Below the pieces are notes generated by a model, which saw nothing but the letters and a program-made list of their open reading frames with translations, ran no database searches and was not told where the DNA came from. The translations under genes and the position numbers were made by a program. Shown in pieces: positions 33,124 to 41,300 of a DNA stretch of 64,000 bases. Position 1 is the stretch's first letter; each line of letters starts with the position of its first letter. Source of the DNA: Deltaproteobacteria bacterium (lineage in GTDB: Bacteria > Myxococcota > JACPTQ01); NCBI GenBank assembly GCA_016192705.1, contig JACPTQ010000053.1, forward strand, positions 1 to 64,000, in the 5' to 3' direction.

Positions 33124-34527
33124 TCAGGGGGCGAGATCGTCGGTGTAGTTGATTATTTGGACGTCCTTGGCGCCGGCGACGGCCGCGACCTTGTCCTTGA
33201 AGTGACTCGCCGTGCAAACGATCACGATCGCGATGTTTTTCGCCTGGAGATTGCGCGTGACAGCGTCACGAACCTGCTTCGCCGTTACGGCCTTCACTTT
33301 TTGCGGGTACGCGAGGAAAAAATCGGCCGGCAGCCCGAGCAACTCGGCGCGCACCACGAGTTCCACGCGCTTTTGCGCGGTCTCCATCGTGAACGGATGA
33401 GCCCCGACGAGGCGCCCCTTCGCGAACTCGAGCTCTTCGTCCGTAATTCCGTTCTTCGAAAACTCGTCGTACATCTTCAGAACGAGGTCGAGCGTCGGCA
33501 TAGCGTCGCTGTTCTTCGGGAACGTCCAAATCCCAAACGGCCCACGCTCCCGCGACTCAACGAGCATGCTCCGCGCGCCATAAGCCCACCCGCGCTTCAC
33601 GCGCACTTCGCGCATAAGGCGCGACGTGAATCCGCTCCCAAACGCCGCGTTCGCAACCGTGAGCGGTACGTAGTCGGGGTGCGTGACCGGCACCGCGATC
33701 TGGCCGACCATCATCTGCGTTTGCGTTCGCCCCGGCCGGTCAACGAGCAGTACGCGTCGCCCCTCGACCTCCTGCGGCGCCACAGCATCACCGGACGTCG
33801 TCGCCGCCTCCCCCACAAGCGAACCGAACGCCGAGCTCAATTTCTTCTCGATGTCCGCCCGTGTCACATCGCCCGCAATCGCGATGATCATGTTTCCCGC
33901 CGAAATGGATGACGAGTAAAAACCGGCCACATCGTCTCGCGAGAACGACTTCACCGCAGCGCGCGTCCCCGCGTCGTCTCGGCCAAGCCGGTGCTTGCCA
34001 TACAAGAACCGCTTAAAAAACAGCCGCGCCGACGACTGATCGTCCTCGCGTCGCAAATCGATCTCCGAAAGCACCTCGCGACGCAATTTCTCAAGCTCGG
34101 CCGCAGGAAACGTCGGGGTCGTAACAAGCGATGCAACGAGCCCGAGAAACGCGTCGACGTTTCGCGCAATCACGCTTCCGCCCAACCAGAGCGCCTCCAT
34201 CGTCGCCTGCGCCGCAAAGCTCGACCCGATCTCCTCAAACTTCTCCTCGATTTGATTCCGCGAAAGCGCTTTTGTTCCTCGCGCCATGAGCCGCGCCGTA
34301 AAACTCGCAAGCCCCTCTTTCCCTTGCGGCTCGCGCGCAATACCGCCCTTCATCACAACGCCCGCGTAAACGAGCGGCAGATCGTGACGCTCCTCAAGGA
34401 GCACCGTCATGCCGTTCGCGAGCGTGAACCGCTTCGTGTTTTCAGTTTCCTCTTTTCCCCATGCGACCGTTGGACGCAAAGACGGCACGAACGCAAGCGC
34501 GGCAACGAACACACCCATCGCCCTCAT
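33124..34527 (-). CDS. M16 family peptidase-like subunit, zinc motif lost
   Basis: 467 residues with a signal peptide (hydrophobic 5-20). It has the two repeated M16 halves (for example RFTLANGMTVLLEERHDLP and the C-terminal-half motif GFTSRLMREVRVKRGWAYG). The inverted zinc motif HxxEH is absent: the segment is EGLASFTARLMARGT. Such non-catalytic members pair with an active one, as in mitochondrial processing peptidase alpha/beta (family knowledge). The preceding gene, whose stop overlaps this ATG, is the active partner. GGAGG precedes the start. Confidence 0.92.
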   Translation of the reverse strand: MRAMGVFVAALAFVPSLRPTVAWGKEETENTKRFTLANGMTVLLEERHDLPLVYAGVVMKGGIAREPQGKEGLASFTARLMARGTKALSRNQIEEKFEEIGSSFAAQATMEALWLGGSVIARNVDAFLGLVASLVTTPTFPAAELEKLRREVLSEIDLRREDDQSSARLFFKRFLYGKHRLGRDDAGTRAAVKSFSRDDVAGFYSSSISAGNMIIAIAGDVTRADIEKKLSSAFGSLVGEAATTSGDAVAPQEVEGRRVLLVDRPGRTQTQMMVGQIAVPVTHPDYVPLTVANAAFGSGFTSRLMREVRVKRGWAYGARSMLVESRERGPFGIWTFPKNSDAMPTLDLVLKMYDEFSKNGITDEELEFAKGRLVGAHPFTMETAQKRVELVVRAELLGLPADFFLAYPQKVKAVTAKQVRDAVTRNLQAKNIAIVIVCTASHFKDKVAAVAGAKDVQIINYTDDLAP

Positions 34528-35933
34528 TTCGCACCTCCCATTGCCGCAAGCGGAACCGCGAGCACGACCGTCCGATTCGCCTTTCTAAACACGCGCGCAA
34601 CAGCTCGCTTCACATCATCTCCAGTCACCGCGCGGATCTTATCGAGCACCGTGAGCCCCTTCTTGTAATCGCCGTGCGTCGTCTCCGCATCGCCAATGAG
34701 ATACGCCTTTCCCGACATCGTTGAGAGCGCCGTCACCGACGCGAGCTCGACGCGATTCTTCGCGCGCGAAAGCTCGCCGGCCGTGATGCCGCCCTCGGCA
34801 ACCTTCGCAATCTCCGCCTCGACAATCGGCTCCGCCGTCGCCGCCGGTTTCCCCGCCTTCATCGACACCATCAGCTCAAAAAGCGACGCATCGCGAAACG
34901 GCGACGGCCACCCTTCGATCTCGGCGGCCATCTCGAGCTCGGTAATCAGCTTGCGATAGAGGCGACTCGACGGCCCGCCGAAGAGCACGAGATTCGCGAC
35001 TTGCAACGCCCAGTAATCGGCGTCGCTCGGCGCTGGCATCCGAAACCCCGCGAGCCACTTCTCCGCGGTGATTGGCTTCTTCACGACCACGCGGCGCTCC
35101 TCGGTTTGTGCCGGCTCGTCGGGCTGGTCCGTTCGAGCGATTTTCGACGGCTGCTGGTGCCCAAAATATTTTCGAATGAGCCACAGCATTTCGTCGGTCT
35201 GAAAATCGCCGACCACGACAACCGTGTTGTTATTCGGAGCGTAGTACTGCCGATAAAAATCGGGGCAATCCTTCACCGAGATCTGCTTCAGGTCGTTCAT
35301 CCACCCAACCGTCGGCCATCGGTACGGGTGCTTCGTAAACGCGCGCCTATAAAGCTCCTCGTACATCGCGCCCGGCACCGAGTTGTCGACGCGGTAGCGC
35401 CGTTCGTTCATGACGACTTGCCGCTCGGTGTCGAGCTGCTTTTGATTCAGGATAAGGTTCTCCGCGCGGTCGGCCTCCATGCGCGTCAGGAGCTCGAGCT
35501 TGTCGCGGTGCAAATTCGATCGATAAAACGTCCAATCGAGCCAGGTCGACGCGTTGATGTTGCCGCCGAGCCCTTCGAGTGTTTTGTCGAATTCGCCGTC
35601 CTTCATATTTTTCGTCTCTTTAAACATGAGGTGCTCGAATAGATGCGCGATGCCGGTGCGCCCCTCGCGCTCGTCGCGCGACCCCACGCGAAACCACTGC
35701 TGGAACGCGATGACCGGCGCCGACGCGTCCTTAATGAGAAGGACGCCAAGCCCGTTCGACAGGCGATACTTTTCGACGGCGAGCCCAGCCGGGAGCGGCG
35801 TCTTCTCGACGAACGACACCGTCGCCCACGGGCGATTGACGGAGCCGGGCAGACCGGGTGCGCAGGCAAGCATCGGCACAAACGTCAGAAAGACTTCCCG
35901 TTTCAACCTGGAGATCCAAACGTTGCGGTTCAT
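34524..35933 (-). CDS. M16 family zinc metallopeptidase, catalytic subunit
   Basis: 469 residues, exported; a cysteine at residue 24 (PMLAC) may allow lipidation. The zinc motif HLFEH is at 97-101 and the third ligand E177 (NERR) lies 76 residues later, exactly the spacing of active pitrilysin-type peptidases. The C-terminal half carries the substrate-binding FGGPSSRLYRKL segment. It probably forms a heterodimer with the inactive M16 gene, whose ATG overlaps its stop (ATGA at 34524-34527), and degrades periplasmic peptides (inference). GGAGG lies upstream of the ATG. Confidence 0.94.
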   Translation of the reverse strand: MNRNVWISRLKREVFLTFVPMLACAPGLPGSVNRPWATVSFVEKTPLPAGLAVEKYRLSNGLGVLLIKDASAPVIAFQQWFRVGSRDEREGRTGIAHLFEHLMFKETKNMKDGEFDKTLEGLGGNINASTWLDWTFYRSNLHRDKLELLTRMEADRAENLILNQKQLDTERQVVMNERRYRVDNSVPGAMYEELYRRAFTKHPYRWPTVGWMNDLKQISVKDCPDFYRQYYAPNNNTVVVVGDFQTDEMLWLIRKYFGHQQPSKIARTDQPDEPAQTEERRVVVKKPITAEKWLAGFRMPAPSDADYWALQVANLVLFGGPSSRLYRKLITELEMAAEIEGWPSPFRDASLFELMVSMKAGKPAATAEPIVEAEIAKVAEGGITAGELSRAKNRVELASVTALSTMSGKAYLIGDAETTHGDYKKGLTVLDKIRAVTGDDVKRAVARVFRKANRTVVLAVPLAAMGGAK

Positions 35934-36024
35934 CTCGTCTCCCTCCGACTTGGTTGGCTCAAATACCGCTCTTGTGGTTCACGTCACTGGGGTTCGCGCT
36001 CCCTAAAGGGGCGCTCACCCATTT

Positions 36025-36067
36025 CCGCCGCACGCGCAAGCCACTGGCTTGCGCTCAAAAGGCGGCG
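36025..36067. repeat. Large imperfect palindrome beside tRNA-Leu
   Basis: An inner perfect inverted repeat, GCGCAAGCCA-C-TGGCTTGCGC, at 36034-36054 is enclosed by CCGCCG (36025-36030) and CGGCGG-like arms ending at 36067. It lies 6 bases beyond the 3' end of the tRNA gene in the direction of its transcription. It could stop or process the tRNA transcript, or be a REP-type element. No U-run follows the inner stem. Confidence 0.5.
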
Positions 36068-36072
36068 AAAAC

Positions 36073-36157
36073 TGCGAGGAGGGGGATTTGAACCCCCACG
36101 AGTGTTGAGCCCACCAGCCCCTCAAACTGGCGCGTCTACCAATTCCGCCATCCTCGC
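36073..36157 (-). tRNA. tRNA-Leu (anticodon GAG)
   Basis: An 85-base class II tRNA. The acceptor arms GCGAGGA (5', ending 36157) and TCCTCGC pair fully, with discriminator A at 36073. The D-arm contains AATTGGTAGAC, typical of tRNA-Leu. The anticodon arm CCAGT-TTGAGGG-GCTGG displays GAG. There is a long variable arm, and the T-loop is GGTTCAAATCC. CCA is not encoded. The anticodon reads CUC and CUU codons. Confidence 0.95.
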
Positions 36158-36173
36158 GAAAAGGGAGCGGCAG

Positions 36174-36201
36174 AAATAACCGAGGCTCCGTTTCGCGTCA
36201 A
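36174..36201 (-). promoter_or_regulatory. Promoter candidate for tRNA-Leu
   Basis: On the minus strand TTGACG (36196-36201) is followed after 16 bases by TTATTT (36174-36179), 16 bases before the tRNA 5' end. Spacing is slightly short and the -10 is weak, but nothing else here could start the tRNA transcript. Confidence 0.4.
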
Positions 36202-36306
36202 GACAAAGCCTGCCGTACTCCATATGACATCCCAAACAAACTGATTGCTTCCCGTCGAGCAATCTGCGAAAAACGCGCAATTCGCTTTTAACAAGGACGT
36301 GCGCTG

Positions 36307-38238
36307 ATGGCGATGCAACATCTCACCGACGAACAAATTCGCACCTGGACGCTTGAGCAAAAAGACAAGTGGTGGCTCGACAATGTTTACAAGGGAGACA
36401 TGCCCCAGCTCACGCTCCGCTCCGCCATCACCGGGATGATGCTTGGCGGCGTTTTGTCGCTCACCAATCTTTACGTCGGCGCGAAAACCGGCTGGACGCT
36501 TGGCGTCGGCATCACGTCGGTAATTTTGGCCTTCGCGTTTTTCCGCGTGCTCTCAAAGATGGGTCTCGCGAAAGAGTTCTCCATTCTCGAAAACAACTGC
36601 ATGCAATCGATCGCGACGTCGGCCGGCTACATGACGTCGCCCCTCATCACGAGCCTCGGCGCCTACATGATCGTCACGAGCGCGACCATTCCGATGATGA
36701 CGTCGCTCACCTGGATGATCGCCATCTCGACGCTCGGCATCCTCTTCGCGTTTCCGCTCAAGCGCCGCTTCATCAACGACGAGCAGCAGCCCTTCCCTGA
36801 GGGGCGCGCAGCCGGCGTCGTCATGGACGCGCTCCACACCGGCGACGCGAAGTCGGGAATGCTTAAGGCGAAGCTGCTGATGATTACGGCCGCGGGATCG
36901 GCGCTCATCAAGGTGCTCCAAAGCGAGCCGCTCATGAAGGCCCTCCACGGAATGAAGGCCGACGCCAAGGGCTTTTTCGTCCACATCCCCGAGTTTCTCG
37001 ACGAATGGATTTACAAAATCACGTCGGTCAAGTGGTTTGGTGGCGTCGAACTTCGCGAGCTCACGGTGCGCGTCGACACCGACTTTGTGATGATGGCGGC
37101 GGGAGTGCTCACCGGGATTCGCACGGGGATATCGATGATGGTCGGCGCCGTCGTCAACTACCTCGTTCTCGCGCCGATGATGATCGCGAGCGGCGACATT
37201 CACGGCAAGGTTGTCGAGGGCGTCACGCACTATGGGTTCAAGCCGATCACGATGTGGGCGCTCTGGTGCGGCGTCGCGATGATGACAACGTCGTCGCTCT
37301 TCGCGTTCTTCTCGAAGCCGGCGATTCTCGTGAGCGCCTTCTCGGGGCTCTTCGGCAAAAAAGACCCGAGCAAATCGTCGGACATTCTCGCCAATATCGA
37401 GCTTCCCATGAAAGTCTTCGTCATCGGTATTCCGCTCGTCGGCGGCATCGTCGTCTTTCTCGGACACATCTTTTTCGACGTCGCGATCTGGCTCGGTATC
37501 ATTGCGATCCCACTCATCTTCGTCTTCACGCTCATCGCCGTGAACTCGACCGCTCTCACGTCGATTACGCCGACCGGCGCGCTCGGCAAACTCACGCAAC
37601 TCACGTATGGCGTCCTCGCGCCCGGCAACGTCACGACGAACCTCATGACGGCGAGCATCACCGGCGAAGTCGCAGGGAACGCATCGAATCTCCTCATGGA
37701 CATCAAGCCCGGCTACATGCTCGGCGGAAAGCCGCGCCAACAAGCGATTGGGCACTTTCTTGGAATCGTCGCGGGCGCGTTCGCCGCGGTGCCGATCTTC
37801 TATCTCGTCTTCTTGAAGAACGGGCCCTCCGGCCTCGCGACCGAGCAGTACCCGATGCCCGGCGTCGTTATCTGGAAGAGCGTGTCCGAAGTTCTCACGA
37901 AGGGCCTCTCGAACCTCGAGGTCTCGGCGCGCTGGGCGGCGCTCGCGGGCGCTCTCATCGGCATCATCCTCGAAGCCGTCAAGATCGCGACGAAGGGGAG
38001 ATTCTGGTTGTCGGGCGTCGGCATCGGGCTCGCGTTCGTGATTTCGTTTAACACCTGCTTCGCGATGTTTTTCGGCGCGTTCCTCTTCTGGCTCGCCAAG
38101 AAAAAGTGGGCGAAGAAGCCCGACGCGTGGGGGAACAAAGTCATCGTCGAAAACGAAGAGCCGATCGCCGCGGGTGTCATCGCGGGCGGCGCGCTCATGG
38201 GACTCCTCGTCATCATCATCGAAAACTTCCTGCTTTGA
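36307..38238 (+). CDS. OPT family oligopeptide/metal-chelate transporter
   Basis: 643 residues, about 15 hydrophobic membrane segments, inner membrane. The start of the conserved region (GMMLGGVLSLTNLYVGAKTGWTLG, cited in part), the EFSILENNCMQSIATSAGYM-type motif (ILENNCMQSIATSAGY) and PFPEGRAAGVV are hallmarks of the OPT/YSL superfamily, which imports oligopeptides or metal complexes with protons. The substrate cannot be read from sequence. A 7-base inverted repeat (36243-36249 and 36258-36264, loop of 8) lies in the leader but lacks a T-tract. No partner genes are adjacent, as expected for these single-component carriers. Confidence 0.92.
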   Translation: MAMQHLTDEQIRTWTLEQKDKWWLDNVYKGDMPQLTLRSAITGMMLGGVLSLTNLYVGAKTGWTLGVGITSVILAFAFFRVLSKMGLAKEFSILENNCMQSIATSAGYMTSPLITSLGAYMIVTSATIPMMTSLTWMIAISTLGILFAFPLKRRFINDEQQPFPEGRAAGVVMDALHTGDAKSGMLKAKLLMITAAGSALIKVLQSEPLMKALHGMKADAKGFFVHIPEFLDEWIYKITSVKWFGGVELRELTVRVDTDFVMMAAGVLTGIRTGISMMVGAVVNYLVLAPMMIASGDIHGKVVEGVTHYGFKPITMWALWCGVAMMTTSSLFAFFSKPAILVSAFSGLFGKKDPSKSSDILANIELPMKVFVIGIPLVGGIVVFLGHIFFDVAIWLGIIAIPLIFVFTLIAVNSTALTSITPTGALGKLTQLTYGVLAPGNVTTNLMTASITGEVAGNASNLLMDIKPGYMLGGKPRQQAIGHFLGIVAGAFAAVPIFYLVFLKNGPSGLATEQYPMPGVVIWKSVSEVLTKGLSNLEVSARWAALAGALIGIILEAVKIATKGRFWLSGVGIGLAFVISFNTCFAMFFGAFLFWLAKKKWAKKPDAWGNKVIVENEEPIAAGVIAGGALMGLLVIIIENFLL

Positions 38239-38330
38239 ACAGGTCGATCATCTGATCCAAGTTTCATCAGGGGATCAAACCCCCTTTCCATAAACCGAGG
38301 GTTCCGCGGACGCTCGCCATGGCCTGGCGG

Positions 38331-38360
38331 TTGCAAATTGACCGCGCGGCGCGGTAAGCT
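38331..38360 (+). promoter_or_regulatory. Weak promoter candidate for the giant lipoprotein
   Basis: TTGCAA (38331-38336) and TAAGCT (38355-38360) are 18 bases apart. Initiation near 38367 would leave a leader of about 30 bases with GAGGGG before the ATG at 38398. Motif match is moderate only. Confidence 0.3.
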
Positions 38361-38397
38361 GTGCGGCTTTGCGCCGAAACGGGACGAGGGGTTTGGG

Positions 38398-41300
38398 ATG
38401 AAAAAGTCGACTTTATTGCTCATGATCGGGTGTTTCGTCGGTTGCGTGCGCCCAACGGCGCCGGCTGGCGAGGATCCCGCGAACGGCGGAGGCGGAAACG
38501 ATGCGGGCGCAGGTGGCGGTGGAGGCGGGACCGCGCAGGGCGAAATCAACGTCGCCGAACGTCTTGTCGCGGGCTGCCCCGTGCCACTCCACCTAAACCC
38601 CATCGCGCTTGAGTCGGGCGCAACATGGGAAGTCGCCGGCGCACCTGGACCGGGGTCGACGCCAAACATCGGCACCGTCACGACGCAGCTTGGGCGACCG
38701 TATTTCGCGCCACCGCCGGGCATCGTCGGCTGCGCGCTGCTTCGGGCACACCTCGCATCGGGGACAACGCTCGAAAAGCAGGTTTGCTTCGCGCCGCTTC
38801 CCGTCATCGCGAGCCCACAGATTGTCTCTGTCCGCGGACGCCGCGCGCTCCTCCCTGCTGGCTTCGACCCCGCAGCGTTTCGCTTTTCGATCAATGGGCT
38901 CGCCGCTGGAAACGGCGACATCGGGTTCGTGTCCGCGGCAGGCCTCTACCGCGCACCACAGAGCTTCCCAACGGGCGTGCGCCTTCCGCTCGCAATCACC
39001 GCACGCGTCGCGATGCCGGCCTGCGCCGATGTCTTCGCGACCATCGACATCGTTCTCGTCGACGTCATCGCAACACCCGGTGAAATCTCGGCGATGCGCG
39101 TCGCCGGCAAAGCGTTCGACATCGAAGCGCGCGCGATCTACACGAGCCCCGTTGCAACCGCCGCGGGACTCGCGCTCTCCGAAAACGTGACGTCGCTTGC
39201 GACGACAACCTGGACGCCTGACAAGCCTGCGGTCGCGAACGCCGCGCCGGGGCGCATCACGCTCGGCGCCGAACCGGGTCGTGCGACGGTCCGCGTGACC
39301 GATACGCGCTTTGACCCAGCGCCCACGGACCTCGTGGCTGTTGAAAGCCGCGCCGCGTATGAACTTCACGTTTATGCGCGCCGCGGTGGCGACGAGGTTC
39401 GCGTGACCGACACCGCGCCGCTCATTTCGGTCGTGCGCGGCGAGCGCGTCCCACTCACCGTCTACGCGGTCGACACCGAAGGCGCCGCGGCCGGGAAGTT
39501 GCGCGAAGCTTCGCGCGACGGCCTCACGTTTTCGGGCGCTGTCGTGAACGGCGTCGTCGCCGCACCTCCGCCCACAGCGGCCGTCGTCGAGCATTATCCG
39601 CTCGGCGCACTCGATGACCGCGGGCGCCCGATCGCGCGTCGGCTCACGGCAGTTTTTGGTTACGAGGCGAAGACCGTCGCGGCCACCGTCAAGAACGACG
39701 AAGACAACCGCGAGACGACGTTCAAGATGCGCGCGGTCGAACTCTTCGCGTCGGCGTCGGTGAACCGCATGATGCCGCCTTGGGCCAACCCCACCATTCC
39801 CGCGTCTTTCCTCGCGCAAAAGATGCTTCCCTCTGTGAGCGAAGCGATCGTCGCGACGGCCTTCAATATGGAGGAGGGCCTCTTCCCGTCGACTTCGGTT
39901 GACGCTTACGTTGGCTTGCCCGACGACGTTTGTCAGGCCGGGCTCGTCGACCTTTCGATGTTCGACGGCGAGCTGTTCACGGTGACCGTTAAAACGCCGA
40001 TGGCGAACCCAGCGGGCAAGAGCCCCGTTCTCTTCGGCGACTTCGCGGTTATCGACACAAACCTCGGCTGGGACCGCGCGACCACGCTGGTGCGCGACGC
40101 AGAGCTTCATGGATTCGCGTGCGCGATGAAAGGCAGCCTCGCGATCGCGCTCCTCGACAACTCGGGCCCGGTCGAGCTGTCGATACGGCCCTCGCGCCGC
40201 CTCGCGGTGATTGGCGATACGCCCCTCTTGAAAACCGCGTTCGCCGCGACGCTCACGCCGCGAATTCCGGATGGCCCCGAGATGATGCTCACGCGACCGA
40301 TCCCGATGCACCCGTCGCTCGTCATGGCGACCACGACGATGCCGCCCGACATGACGAAGAGCGGATACAGCCTGGAGGTCGAAATCACGAAGGGCGGTCA
40401 GTCGCGGGCGCCGTTTCTCATTGCGCCCGCGAGTCGCACCTACTTCACGGCAAACTGGGCTGGACCGTTTACGGCGCGCGCGCGTTGGGTTGCCAAGTCG
40501 GAGCTCACGCGTGTGACGTGGAAGGGCGCGTGGGGCGCGGAGAGCGACAGCGTCGAAATCCCGAGCGACACGCCGAACAACGGCTGCCATGCGCCAAGTG
40601 AACCGGCGAGCGGCGTCGTGCGTCCCGAGCTCACGTCCGAGAAGCTGTTTTCGTTTCTCGCGCGTCGCGTGAATTTTGAAACGAGCCAATGTGAAAACGA
40701 TACGACGACCTACAACGCGTTCTCGTGCGATGTCGAGCCGCGCCCCGCGTGCTGCGATTCGTGCCCGTCGTTTTGCGGATACTACACGGGGCGAACAATG
40801 AGTTTCTTGCGGTTCGACGACGCACAAAAACCCGTTGTCGCAACGTGGGGCGACCCGTTCGGCATGACCGACGCCGGCGCGCCGTCGGGCGGTTACGTTC
40901 GCGTCGTTTCTGAGACGCAGAGTCAAGTCGACGGGTGCGGCCTCGCGCCGCTCACGCCCGGTTATGGCTTCATGCCGAAGGTCGGCACCAACAAAGTGAC
41001 GTACGAATACGTGATGATAACGCCCGGCGTTCGCGACAATTTCACGACGTGGTGGGACAACCCTGTCATCTTCGAAACGCCGTCGGACGCCGTCTTCCCG
41101 ATGCCAAACGCCGTTGCGCTGCCAACGCCGCGCGCGCTCGCGCCGCCCGCCGATCCGCGCGTTGCTGCAAAGCTCGCCGGGAAGCCCGCCGCGAATGTCG
41201 CCGACATCGATCTCGTTTTCGACGACTCGCTCACGACAAAGCCCGGCGCGGTGAACCCCGTAGCGAAAGTCACATGCGCCGATGGCGGCACGCCGCCCGG

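Noticed and set aside
36243-36264. 7-base inverted repeat in the OPT transporter leader as a terminator or riboswitch
   Set aside because: No T-tract and no recognisable riboswitch core; a hairpin of this size is expected by chance in a window this long.
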